Source: Serpula lacrymans var. lacrymans S7.9 (taxonomy: Eukaryota; Basidiomycota; Agaricomycetes; Boletales; Serpulaceae). From it: 64,000 nt of DNA. Positions 23,174-34,567 of this stretch are shown here, one piece after another (position 1 is the first letter of the stretch; the number at the start of each line of letters is the position of its first letter). The notes under the pieces are model-generated. The model was not told the origin of the DNA. It did no database searches and saw nothing but the letters and a program-made list of their open reading frames with translations. Position numbers and translations under genes: made by a program. Location of the stretch: assembly GCF_000218685.1 (NCBI RefSeq), contig NW_006763290.1, positions 1,922,417-1,986,416 on the forward strand. The letters are read 5' to 3'.

Positions 23174-23236
23174 CAGTTTGGCACAACAGCTAGCCGGGGT
23201 AAAATCCTGCTGGAGACATTGATCAAACTAGCTCTA
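23174..23236 (-). repeat. Right terminal inverted repeat of the Harbinger element
   Basis: Complement of the left end. It reads AGTTTGGCACAACAGCTAGC, then 'cggggtaaaatcctgctgga' and ends CTAGCTCT. Confidence 0.75.
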
Positions 23237-23739
23237 AGAGTTCTCAATGCTGTCTACAATAGTGTGTAAGGCTCTGAAAGGTGGGTGCTCACTGTGGAAG
23301 GATAACATTGCACTAGTTTAGATCATCTTATTCAGTAAATTTTGTTTCTGCAGTGTATTCAGGCTTTATGTTTTCATGCTCATATACCCTAATAGCTTAC
23401 TTGGTACTGTGTATATATCTCAGTATAATGTACATTATAACAACTATAATATACTCTATATTCAGTTCAGAGTGGAATAAAGCAATTATAGTAACTAAAG
23501 TACATTCATTTTGGGTTTTGGCACTGTGCTTTAAACCATTCTAGATGCACAAAGTATACTCTAGATGTAAGATAGTACACTATAGTATGCTATAGTATGC
23601 TATAGAGCAACTGACTTTCTACTGATTGTATTAATTGATATGAACTGATATGGCCAATATATTTGCTATAATAGCAAAAATTATGTACTAGTGTGTACTT
23701 ACATATTAGCACTTATAGCCAAACCATATTTTCCTGATG
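23237..23739. other. Unassigned A+T-rich region
   Basis: No gene was seen. A few 'ctatagtatg' units are repeated in tandem at about 23578-23605. Confidence 0.4.
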
Positions 23740-23963
23740 AGGGTTGTGCCCTATGACATTATCAGCCACCACATTTATCAACTGTATAGTACATATGTAC
23801 AAATAGTCTGTAGTAGTATATAAACCTGAATAAATCAAGGAGACTCCCCCTATTGTTTACCCACAACTAACTTGATCCTACTTTAAGGAGTTTATCCACT
23901 CCTCCACTCTCCTCTTTGCTTGTCTGAGTTATGTGTCAGAGTATACAAACTTTGGCTGTTACA
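23740..23963 (+). mobile_element. LTR-1 fragment (3' half)
   Basis: Begins in the CRE-like block ('tgccctatgacattatcagc') and runs to 'tttggctgttaca'. The 5' half of the LTR is missing. Confidence 0.75.
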
Positions 23964-24739
23964 ATAGTTCTACCAGTGCAAAAACCCTACATCTAGTATA
24001 AGAAGCAAATGTCAAACCACCAGATGTATAATGGCCTAAATCCAGCCCATCACTCAAATCACTGATCAAACTAGCTAGGCACACAATTCCCATCACAAGG
24101 CCCACTACAAGGTATGTAAAAGCTAAAAGTGGTCATGATTGAAGTCTGGGGACAAGTTATCAATTTCAAGAACTGTGCTGTGTTAGCCAGATATCAGTTC
24201 ACAGTAAAACTCTGTGCAATTGGAGCAGAGGCTATATAAATTTGCAAAACATTTAGAATTGGAACCATATAGCTGGTTCTTCTGACATCATGCCATAAGT
24301 TATCTTAACCCTTCTGTGGTGATAGAAGTGGGGAGGTGATGTTAATAAAACCACAATACTTGAAATATCTAATACAAAGCTTAGGATGTCCTACAACTGG
24401 TATATTCCACACAAAAATAGGAAAATCTCACACAAAGCTTGGGATATCCCCTGAAACATTTGGGATATCCTATGCAGCAACATTTAGAATGTCCCAAGAG
24501 ATTTTTAAGAGGGGTAGTATTGACAACGCTCAATAATGCCATACCCAGCATTTTTTGACAGCTTCTCAGAATATAATGGCTTGAAGTTTGGTTGTAGTTG
24601 TCTAGTCATATGTACCTAGTGTCTGTCAGGCAACTAATACAAAGATATATAACAAAACCAATATCAGGTCAGGTTCTTATTGATAAAACAATAAAGCTAA
24701 GTATGACTTTGAAGAGTATCAATATGAGTGCAAATCCAA
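23964..24739. other. Unassigned region with short 'gggatatcc' repeats
   Basis: No gene was recognised. At 24350-24510 there are several 'gggatatcc'/'ggatgtcc' motifs spaced irregularly, reminiscent of the 'gggattatccc' array at 59.7 kb but not clearly homologous. Confidence 0.4.
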
Positions 24740-25241
24740 ACTAATAATGAATTAAGGAATAATACATTGATTATCTACTCCTTATATAATAAACAGCAAG
24801 GGTCAGACCAAAAAAAGGAAGGAATAAGAAAGTGGTCTGACCAAATGACTAGCCAATAAGAAAAAGAAAGAAGTGGTATGATTTATCATAATTATTAATT
24901 GTGCAGGAAAAGTCCTTAGTAAGGGATGTACAATTGGCTGGATCAGCGACCCATGGGAAGGTGCTGGGTCACAGTCTGTATTGCTGATTAATCTCTCGCT
25001 GAAGTATTCCTGCGCACAGCTCTCAAACAGAGCTATGTATTTGGGATATCTTCTTGGGGATAGGAGAGGAGTCCCCTTTGTTGTAAGTATGAATAGAATA
25101 CAAATGTGAAAGGAAAACAAGAGAAAAAAAGATAAGAGTAAAAGAATACCAGCTTCTAATCCAACGGTGAGAGGAGTGATGGGGAATAGGTTGGATAACC
25201 ATGACATGGCAGGGATGTAATAGAAAAATTGACTTCTTACA
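24740..25241 (-). mobile_element. LTR-5, 3' LTR of gypsy C
   Basis: On the minus strand it starts TGTAAGAAGTCAATTTTTC right after the purine tract AAAAGGGGAGCTAA (25242-25255). It is collinear with 1-505. The far end is placed approximately because the other copy is cut by the window edge. Confidence 0.8.
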
Positions 25242-25262
25242 TTAGCTCCCCTTTTATAAGAC

Positions 25263-27345
25263 TTATTTCCTCATGAGTCCGGAGGCGGTGCTTTGGAATT
25301 TGTTGCCAATCCAATCAAAAATTACTGGGGGTTTAGGAGTGGTGGTATAGTTCTCATAGGGACAGAAATGAAGTGAAGCAGTGATGGTGCAAGGGGTGGC
25401 AGAATGCTTTATATGGAATTTGGTAAGCAAATAGGAGACATGTGTAAGATTATTATTGGGCTCCCAAGTTTGCTCTGAGATTGGATAGCCATGCCAATGG
25501 ACCAAATAATCAATTTGAGAGCCTTGTAGCTTGGTAGGTCTGGATGCAACTATACTCTTTACCTTATATTCATCTACTCTATCAATGATTTCAGGTGGCA
25601 GCCTTGAAGAGACAGGTTGGTTGGGGAATTCGGGAACATAATACAGCGACAAAATGGCTTTATTGAATACTGGGTGAATGGACTTCCAACTTTTTGGGAT
25701 GTTGAGTTGATAGGCGGAAGGCCCTACTTTCCACATGATTTTGAAAGGACCAAGGTGTTTGTCATCCAATTTCTTCATTGGTCTATCTGTTGTGATATTG
25801 TGACCTTCCAACCAAACTTTGTTGCTCGTTTGATATTCTCAAGGTGGGGACCTTTTACGGTCATATTAGTGTTTGAGATTATTGTTTGCTAAGAGGAGGG
25901 AGGATTTTGTGAGGTCATAAAGTCATCTCATTTGTTTGCCAAACTTGGCAGCTGATGCAGATCAAGGAGATGATGGAATGGTGGTGCTTGTTTGTGGGTG
26001 TAGGCCATAGTTTACAAAGAAGGGTGTCTGGTTTGTTGCGGTATGGAGATGATTATTGTAAATGAATTCGGCAATAGAAAGCCAATCTGCCCAATCATCT
26101 TGCCAATGATTCACAAAGGCAAAAAGGTAATGCTCAAGGTCCTAATTGATTTGTTTAGACTGTCCATCTGTCTGGGGATGATACCCTGTAGAGAGGCCTG
26201 GTTGTATCCCCACCAACTTGTAGAAGTCTTTGGTGAATCGTGACATAAACTGGGGCCTTAATCTGAAATGATTTTTTCAGGAATTTTGTGGCATCGGATT
26301 ATGTCATCTCTGAGCTGATGGGCATAACCGGCGGAGTCAAGAGTGATAAAAGTGGAGATAAAATGTGCCATTTTGCTAAATCAGTCTACAAAGACTTGAA
26401 CAGCAGTGTATCTCTTGGGCTCCGGTAATGAGGTTGGTGGTAATAACTTGCCAAGGCCAATTAGGGATCAGGTTCAGATGTAGAGGGGCACTTGGCTTTG
26501 TCCGATGTGCCTTAGTTTGCTAACAGGTTTTGCATCCTCATACAGATTGTCTGATACCTGTGCAAAGACTCGGCCACCAGAGTTTGTGATTCATCAATTC
26601 AAATATCCTCCTCTCTCCTGGATGTCCGGCAAGGACATCATCATCATCATGATCTTTCAGTATGTGTGAACATAATTTGTTATTTTGGAAGATGAACATG
26701 CAGTTGGATGGTTTAGTTAGGTAGGAACTTGGCTCTGACTTGCTTTTGATCCAGATGATCCTATCCATTGCCTTCCAGATATTTGCTTTTTCCTTCAACT
26801 TTTTATTTACTACTTTGCCTTGGTTTTTGAAACTCTTTCATATGTTTGGCATGTATCCCTCATTGACAGTGAATACTTCAAAATGTATGTTTGGGAGAAG
26901 CATCTGATTTTTGTTGTCATTGGTGCCTTTAGGATGATCAGCCTGTCTGCTTAATAGTTCTGCATTGGTGTTCTGGTATCCCTTGATATGTTCCATTTTA
27001 AAGTTGTAATCTGTGAGTTGGGAAGACAATAATTAAACTTCTGAGGTTGACAGAAGTAGAGGAGGTTCTGGTGGTCTGAGGAAATGGTGAATATGTGTTT
27101 GGATCCTACAAGGTAAAGTCACCATTCATTTAATGCAGTCATGACGGCAAGCATTTCTTTGTCATAGATTTTGTAGTTCCGTTTAGCGGGAGTGAGAGCT
27201 TTTGAGAGGAATGCAATGTGTCTGAATTTGTTGTTCTGTTTATGGGATAGGATGGCTCCTACAGCAAAGTCAGAGGGGTCTGTTTCTAATCTAAACAGGT
27301 TGTTGTCATTTGGTATACACTGAGCAACAAAACTGTCCCAATATT
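25263..27345 (-). pseudogene. Ty3/gypsy element C: RNase H, integrase, chromodomain; truncated
   Basis: Reading from 27.34 kb down: RNase H (LFRLETDPSDFAVGAILS, NYKIYDKEMLAV, the last with frame shifts), the linker region TDYNFKMEHIKGYQNTNAELL, and integrase zinc-finger remnants (GHPGERRIFELMNHKLWWPS). The integrase core follows, in which the second catalytic region reads EKIISD, stop, GPQFMSRF and HPQTDGQSKQIN. After it come the integrase C-terminus (KLDDKHLGPFKIMWKVGPSA) and a chromodomain (IDYLVHWHGYPISEQTWEP at about 25.45 kb). Several stops break the frame; the last 549 bp (25263-25811) is open. RT, protease, gag and the 5' LTR are missing beyond 27.35 kb. The element belongs to a lineage different from A and B. 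Confidence 0.9.
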
Positions 27346-28041
27346 AATATTAGCAATGTTTTGATTGTTGAGTGAATATCTCATGCACTATTGATGCCAG
27401 TGACGTAGATTATGAAGTTCTCACTGTAATAATTGAGTAGAATTCTCAGTCCAATGTGCAATGAACTGTATATTATGGAGAAGAGTCTGTACCTATAATA
27501 ATTGAGTAGAATCCTATGGATGTTATTTAAAAAGAATTGTCCTACTGTAAGTCTAAAAAGGATATTATCACCTCAGTTCAGTGTGCAATAAACTGAGGTA
27601 CAAAAACTAGAGCCCAAAGGGAAAATAATACTATTGGAGAAGTCCAAGAAAGTAGAAGGCTAGTATGGTAGTTATTTCTCATAGTTTGTGTTGGTGAGAG
27701 CTCATACTCACTGCAGTGTTGTAGCTGCATCATACTCCTACAGCTAGACCCTAAACCCACATATTATTAGAAAGCCCTGATCAAGAGCTTTCTAATTATA
27801 TATACATTGCTTAGGTAGTTCTTGTTATATTGGTCAATATTCACGCATTAATCCATTATACTCATTGGGACAGTTTCATGCTGATAACATAAGAATCAAG
27901 TATTATGGTGATATATTACAACAGCATTTGATCAATTGTTGTAATACTGCAGGTGCTCTGGACCCTCCTGTAAACTACAGTATCCTGTACAATGAACATA
28001 TAGTAGGCCATAGGCTATGGAGATGTCCTTGGGGCTTTAAA
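27346..28041. other. Unassigned region with a short local duplication
   Basis: No gene was seen. 'ataattgagtagaattct' and 'ataattgagtagaatcct' lie about 70 bp apart near 27.43 and 27.50 kb. Confidence 0.4.
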
Positions 28042-28419
28042 TGAAGAAGTGGATAAACTCCCTTAAGGTAAGACCGAGTTAGTTGAGGGTAATCAACAGG
28101 AGAACTCATTGAGGAGTCTCCTTGATCTATTGGGGTTTATATACTAAAAAAGGGTGTTTGTACATATGTACTATACAATTGCTAAAGGTGGTGCCAGTGG
28201 CTGATGTCATGATGTCATAGGGTGCAGCCCTTGTGACCAGCTTCACCATGTGAGAGAGTTGTAGCTATAAATAAAAGGAGGCAGTGCAGTGTGAGACAGT
28301 CAAGGATAAATGGAGTTTGAAAATAAATGGAAAGTGCCACATGGTACAAGTGTCAAAAAGAGAAAGAAAGTTAAAGTGGAGACTGAAAGTGAGAAGTCCA
28401 AAAATTGTGTATCATAACA
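28042..28419 (-). mobile_element. LTR-1, lacking its 3' end
   Basis: Reverse-oriented LTR-1 from 'aaactcccttaaggtaagac' to 'gtgtatcataaca'. The final portion of the LTR (the TGTTACAACCAAAG side) is absent. Confidence 0.8.
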
Positions 28420-30938
28420 GTTACATCATTGCTGCATCAACTCCTGTTACTGTTATGTTGAACCCAACAGCACCCTTGATAAATGTTTATTTTGTAATGT
28501 CCTTTATCATTCAGATGGAAAGCCAAGAAAAATATGAATTTATATACCACTGATTCTTCACATAGCCATAGTTGGCTACTCATCTGAAAAGGGCAGAGTG
28601 CTCTGGACCTTAAGATCTCCACTATTGTTGTCCAATGTCTTCTGTTTACCTTTGCACAAGTCGATTGTAGTCTAAGAGAGAATGAACTGTTATGAGAAAT
28701 GGGATGAAAATCATTATTAATCAATGTGTTTGGTGTTTTCTGACATTGATACTTAGTACATAAGATTCTAGGAGTGTGAACATGTTCCTCAGCTCAACAC
28801 TTCATCTTCTGGACAATGTCAGGACTTTTAAACAGGCTAGTTGGGGTTGGTTAAGCAACACCACTAGCATTGATATAAATGGCATCAAAAGAAAGAGTTT
28901 CATCCTAACATTACAAAAACTGTCAGTGGGGGTGACTGGTTGATGGTGGCTATGCTAAAATCAAAAAAGACACATCACATACCGCTCAGGTGCAGTGAGG
29001 ACTTGAAGCCATGTTTTTTGTTGGTTGATGGCTTCCAGCATATAAACATTGAGAAGGTTTGCTCTGCAGGCATATTTAAACTACAGATGAATGAGTGTAA
29101 GCTGAGCTTGATGACATACCTTGGAAGTTTAAAGCTTTGAAGTGGCATGATTCAGAGGCCCACAACTTCATATTGGTGGTATTGAAAAGAGTATATCCAT
29201 GAGAGGTGGGAACCTCACTCATCTTATATATGTTTTGTGGTGCTGATGGAGCCACAAACATCATGATTAGTTAATTACCCAGGGATATATGTCCTCACTC
29301 ACTGGAAGTGCAATATACTTGGACCCACACCATCGCACACAGAAAAACGGAGATGATGCTGTTCCACACCTCTTGTTGAAGAGACATTGTCATCATCAAA
29401 TAGTTCCAAGTTATCTACTTACAATAATGCTGCTTCCATAGTCCTTGCACACACCACAAAAGGCCCTGGCAAACTTGAAAGATACTGGATAGCACTTCAT
29501 GGAGACATACATTCGGCAAATCAGAAGGAAAAGAATGGCGGACTTGTAGATGCAGAAAGTCCCCCAAATATCTCACCTTGTACACCTATGCTATTTCAGC
29601 CAAGCAAAGACTTTCCAGTGCTGAGACTAGGGTCTACAAACATACACTTGTCAGATGGTGTGATACTATATCACAGTGGTGGTGGGTTTGGCCAAGGCTG
29701 TCCTGTAGATAGAATGGGGCATTATGAGTATAATAGACTCAAGAGATACCCGAAAAGTACTCCAAGTCTTTTGATGCCCACTAAATCTCAGGTACACAAC
29801 ACAGCCAATGCTGACAGGCTTCCTATGCCTAGTATGGACCTGGACATTTTTTGAACACTGAAGACAAAGAGGTAAGACATTTAACACACTGTAAATGCAT
29901 TTTATGACTCACTACTTTGTTGAAAGAACTATGTGGTAGGTGTTACTGAGACAAGACAAAAAAACAAAAAAAATACCGTATCACTGGCAGACGACTTGAA
30001 GCAATGCATAGACAATCAAGATATTGACCACCAGCAGGTACATAAATTGATATCACCATTTGCAGCTCACTTTTGGTACTATTTAACAGATGGTCAGCAA
30101 TATTTTCTCAACGACTCCCGGATTCAACCCCAAGCCATGCCAATTCCTCATGTTGCAAACAAAGCTTTTACCGTTTAATTTAAAGAGAAGGAAATTTTCA
30201 AGGTCAGGTTCACCAGATAGTTGAGTCTCTAAAAAATTGGTAGAGACATTACAACAGATAGAAAAGAACCCTGATGAGGTGGGAAGAGTGTTAAAAAAAA
30301 GATGTGAAAGGAGTGATTTGCAAGCAAACTGATGTGTTAAAGGGAGTTTTCCATGAGTATGTGCCAAAGTAGAGCAAGTATATACTACTGTATAGTTATT
30401 TTTAATTGTGTTAGTAAAAACTGTACAAACCTGCTTTTCTCTTTGTCCAGCTTGTCTCACATAGTCCTGGACAATTTGTTGAACTTGCATTTGGACTTGA
30501 CATTTTTTGCACCTCTTGAGTTTGAATCGCCCAAGTTAAATTACTAGTGGACCATCAATAAGATTACAAACCTAATCAGCCATTTGAGGCCTGATCAAGG
30601 CCTAATTATTGATTACAATCACCTTACTCACATTATCTTATTTCATTCTAATACAGGCACAATCTATATATGTGCCAAAGTGCTTTTTCACTCCTTGAGG
30701 TTATTCATTCCATCTTCATTGTCCCTACCCTCAACTCCCCCCACAACTACAGTGCCTTGTTCAGAATGCTTGTCTCAACCTTTAGGCTTTACATATTTAT
30801 TGTTTTCATAGTTCAATGCAGCTATCACATCTTGCGACAAGTGATCCCTGTCTGTGCTGCTAAGCTGGCCTGTAAAGCTGTGTTCTGTGTTGGGGAAAAA
30901 AGTTTTATCCCACTCTTGGAAGATGTCAAGTACACTTG
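28420..30938. other. Unassigned region with decayed coding pieces
   Basis: Several open frames on + (28940-29140, 29387-29854 of 155 codons, 29933-30178) lie close together and could be exons of one unknown element protein. Visible pieces are HTTKGPGKLERYWIALHGDI and LADDLKQCIDNQDIDHQQVH. I recognise no domain. CpG is rare, as in the transposon DNA, so I regard it as mobile-element remains and not as a host gene. Confidence 0.35.
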
Positions 30939-31738
30939 CATCAGGAAAAATGGGGGTAGCTATATAGAGCTCTATAGCACTATAAGTACTCATAAAGCTG
31001 TTATAGTGGTCAAACCTGTTATAGAACCTCTGCCATCTATAGAGCCTCATATAGCTCTATAAATGCTCTTATAGATGTTGGAAATCATTGTGTGGCTGAT
31101 AGAAAAAAATTAACACAGATAGGATTTGAACTCTCAACCTGCTAGTCAGCTTTTGGGTGACTGAGCAACCTATCACCACACATCACATTTATCCACTACA
31201 CCATGAGAGCTTATAAAATATATCATACAGGTGTTATATATTGACCTTTTATGGACTTAGATTATTTTTTTACTCATTATCACTACTTATATTTGGATAA
31301 ATCATTATTCTTATTTTATAAATATCAAAGATACAAACTACTATCTCACTAATACAGGCTATATAATTAATTAATACTGTATGATTTATTAGCCCTTTTA
31401 AGCACCTTGAACTATATTATAACTATGACCTTCACAGCTATAGGAGCTATGTAGGCTGCTATAGGCTATAAGAGCACTTATAGTACCTTGCCTATAATAA
31501 TATACTTGACTCCAAACACTTTTGGCCTCTTTCTATTATTGAACAAATTTATTAGATTAATCCAGAGTTTGAGGGAATTATAGATACTTCTCCCCTTGGT
31601 TGAGATTTTGCCTACTACTATGCTATAAGAGCTATAAGAGCTATGATTGCACTGATAGTACTATAGTTTTTATGAATGCATTTATATATATAGGTGGTGG
31701 CTATATAGCGCTATATAGCAAAAGGGTTTTTCCTGATG
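30939..31738. mobile_element. 800 bp TIR element with tRNA-like core (family M1), copy 1
   Basis: It starts CATCAGGAAAAATGGGGG and ends CCTTTTTCCTGATG-like ('aaagggtttttcctgatg'), giving inverted termini of about 12 bp. These are followed on both sides by palindromic 'ctatatag-gctata' motifs. Subterminal regions are packed with 'agctataggagct' and 'gctataagagct' variants. Positions 30939 to about 31633 are nearly identical to 63214-63910. There is no protein-coding potential. No certain target duplication was found. Confidence 0.75.
31117..31210 (-). tRNA. tRNA-like sequence inside element M1 (not a functional tRNA)
   Basis: On the minus strand there is a box-A-like TGGTGTAGTGGATAA and, about 65 nt later, a box-B-like GAGTTCAAATCC, the spacing of a tRNA with a long variable arm. 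The acceptor ends do not pair convincingly. It may be a tRNA-derived segment (SINE-like) carried by the TIR element. The identical copy is at about 63392-63485. Confidence 0.35.
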
Positions 31739-31785
31739 TGTTTTCCGTGTCTGTAGGCCGCTCAAAAGGAACTCGAGATAATCAT

Positions 31786-32085
31786 TGTTACGATACACAA
31801 TATTTGGACCTTTGATTTTCATTCTCCTCTTCAACTTTCTTTTGTAGTTTTCACACACTGTGCCCTCTGACATCATCAGCCACTGCTTTTATCAACTGTA
31901 CAGTACATAAGTACAAATACCCTGTAGTAGTATAAATACCTAATAGATCCAGGAGACTCCTCAGCGAGTCCTCCTGTTGTATACCCATAACTAACTCGGT
32001 CCTACCTAAGGGGTAACCACTCTTTCATCATTACTCTTTGCTTGTCTGAGTTGTGTGCCAGAGTAACTAACTCTTGGTTGTTACA
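31786..32085 (+). mobile_element. LTR-1 solo LTR, internally deleted, with target duplication ATCAT
   Basis: Runs from TGTTACGATACAC to GGTTGTTACA and is flanked by ATCAT on both sides (31781-31785 and 32086-32090). About 100 bp between the U3 start and the CRE-like motif is missing compared with the full-length copies. Confidence 0.88.
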
Positions 32086-32221
32086 ATCATCAAAGTCATT
32101 GTGTCAATGGATGCCAGATTCCCCTCCCCTTTCCTCGAGGCAGTCATCTGGAGATAAAGTCCAACAAGCCTACATCAACCATGGCACATTAGTCAATTCC
32201 CTCTTTGAGCTTGAGAACCAC

Positions 32222-32930
32222 TTACAAGTATGCAGAAGCTATGATCATTCCAGAAATGGTATGATATAATCCCCACTTCATATCTATTGTTTCACTGTTT
32301 CTTGTGGAGCAAGAAGGTTCTCCCTCATTCATCAAAATCATGAATGCACATTTTCTTATTATACAGCTTAATACCTGCCCTGGTTGACTATTATATGTTG
32401 TATGATAGATCAAGCATTTGGGGCAAGGAAAATTAGCCAGAGCTGCATGTGTAGCCGTGAGCACACAGCTCTCTTCCCCATCATCTGACTTAACTGGTAT
32501 CCCAGGATGTAATATCCTATCAACCTTGTCACCGCAAGTCATTGCTTCACCAAAACGCACAAGACCTCTTAGGGAATGTAATATTACCCCAGAAACCTTG
32601 TGGTACACTTCTCACTTGAAACACTGCCATTAAATTGTTTCTAGTACATTTTAATCAGGTGGGTCTCTTGGATCTTGAAGCTGTAAGCTTGTGATTCAAT
32701 AACAAGCTTGGGATGGTAAGGAAATACTTACAATAGGCATATAGCACATGAGAGCTCCTCCACCATTTCCTGATGGGTTTTTTTTATAGAAGAAATAGCG
32801 GCTGGATAATGATGGGGTGCTTCTTGACCCATTTTATGAGTTTCCCCTTGTCCAGCCAGAGTGAGATTGGTAGAAGAGAGTGCGGTAGTTCTTCATCTTG
32901 AGGAAAGAAATCCTACAGTTCAATTTTTAT
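32222..32930 (-). pseudogene. Plavaka-like transposase fragment, second copy
   Basis: On the minus strand: LPISLWLDKGKLIKWVKKHP, then RKWWRSSHVLYAYC (normally GNGGGTLCGYM), then after a gap VILHSLRGLV, GEAMTCGDKVDRILHPGIPV, KSDDGEESCVLTATHAALAN and FPCPKCLIYH. This is a known block of large Agaricomycete transposase-like proteins of the Plavaka type. A gap with stops lies near 32.65 kb. It is only the central part of the protein and is not the same segment as the copy at 0.5-4.1 kb. Confidence 0.55.
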
Positions 32931-34319
32931 GTCAGTAAACAAGTAAGCTGAAACCATTTTAGCTTACCTGTATATTCCACCATGTATTAGCTGAATTGCA
33001 TTTGTCGTAAATGCACTCCTTCAAAATGACTCTACTATTTCTCTGACAAAAGTATTTATGGGTTGGATACCCAGAAATTAGGGATGATGATGTTTTATCC
33101 ATAATCTAGTTGCAGTAAAATTTCCCAGAATTGCAATTCTTGAACTTGAAGTAGTATCTTTCTCCAAGATAATTTGCTGATATGTTACCTTCTTGAAACT
33201 AAAAGAAATATTAGAATGATAGTTTTGAAGAATTTGTGTTAACCTATCTGCACACAATATGCACACATCACTTGTAATATTTGCTCCATATCTGTATAAT
33301 TCCAAAATATAATTTTAGTACTCCCAACCCATCTGTGATGTAACCTGTGAACTTGAGTATTTACTATCTCTTTACTTAATAGCCTTTGATAACAGTTTTT
33401 GCATATTCAAAGTTGGTGCGGGTGTGAAATGATAGCATTATGGTGCCCATGGTTTAATGTCTGATGCACCTTTTACTGTAAGTAATCCTTCTGAGTGTTG
33501 TAAGATGCTAAAGGTGTCTGTGAGAGAACTGAGTATAGTCCTGATGTCCAAACACCTATGTGTCGTTCAACCCACAGGGATCAACCAAGGGATTCAGAAG
33601 AAAGTGCTGAAGACAAAAAAGGGATGAGTCCGCAGAGTCCACACTTTCAGGTTTAGACAGAGTGGATACATCACAGCAAGTTATGCAGCAAAAATTGGTC
33701 AATAATCAACTCTCTTTCTGAAAGACTGGATTCAAGAAAACAGTTTGGATGTCAAATTTTCCCTTGTAGTCACAGTGGAGGATATTAGTATTTCATGGAT
33801 GATACAACAAGTTACCATCTGGATTTGCTATCTGTTCAGTTTTTTTACTGAACTTTGCACTTAGTTTACGCAATATCATATTTCCAGCTCTTTCTCCATG
33901 TATTCAAAAATGATAGCTTGTCGGGATCGAAGACAACTAGTTGTATTTGACCTCTGTTCCTGCATCCCATCACAGAACTAGCAATGATCAACTGGGGTAA
34001 GTTTTATATATCTTTTCAAAATCTTGGTGCACCCACTGAATGGCCAAACCGGCGCTTCTCAAGGTCTTCATGATACATTGTGGGAATTACATATCCATCC
34101 TCCACTTGTATTATTGTCCACACACTTGTTTTACCCCCTTTTCAGCAAGATCACAACAATTTAAACAAACTAACCAGAGGTTTTAAGTGCCATACTTCAA
34201 AAAATATGCAGCAAGTGTATAAGCATTCTATCACAGCAGCACCAAATAAAATAGAAGCTGAATGAATTTTACAAGGCTAAGGACTACATGCAATCAAGGT
34301 GACCTCGCCATGCTTTTAC
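32931..34319. other. Unassigned region
   Basis: No gene was recognised. A minus-strand open frame at 33078-33305 may belong to the same decayed transposase, but no motif supports this. Confidence 0.35.
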
Positions 34320-34557
34320 TGCTTTGTACTATATAGTTGATGGAAGCAGTGGCTGATGATGTCATAGGGCACAGCCTGTATAACCAGCTCCACTGCGTGA
34401 GAGACTTTATATCTAAAAATAAAAAAAAGCCATGCAGCACGGGAAAGTGGAGTTTGAAAAAAATAGAAAGTGCCACATGGCATAGTGTGTGAAAACTACG
34501 AAAGAAAATTAAAGTGGAGAATAAAATTTAAAGGTCCAAAAATTGTGTATTGTAACA
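34320..34557 (-). mobile_element. LTR-1, 3' LTR of gypsy B, truncated
   Basis: Reverse-oriented LTR-1 from the 'gtactatatagttgatgg' region to 'attgtgtattgtaaca'. The next bases, 'ctacccccttctaagg', are the polypurine region of element B read on the opposite strand. The TATA-to-end part of the LTR is missing. Confidence 0.85.
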
Positions 34558-34567
34558 CTACCCCCTT

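Larger units (their letters stand above)
19741..23236. mobile_element. PIF/Harbinger transposon with two genes and inverted ends
   Basis: Inverted repeats of about 60 bp bound the element. The left reads AGAGCTAGTTTGGTCAATGT and continues to TGTGCCAAACT at about 19803; the right is its complement from about 23174 to 23236. Between them lie a Myb/SANT-like gene on + and a DDE_Tnp_4 transposase on -, pointing towards each other, the standard two-gene layout of Harbinger elements. A solo LTR-1 of 417 bp lies inside the transposase, so the element was about 3.08 kb before that insertion. The usual 3 bp target duplication (TWA) is not evident. Confidence 0.75.

Noticed and set aside
28940..30178. 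Possible host gene with several exons
   Set aside because: No known domain, CpG-poor like repeats, and no consistent splice signals; left as unassigned.
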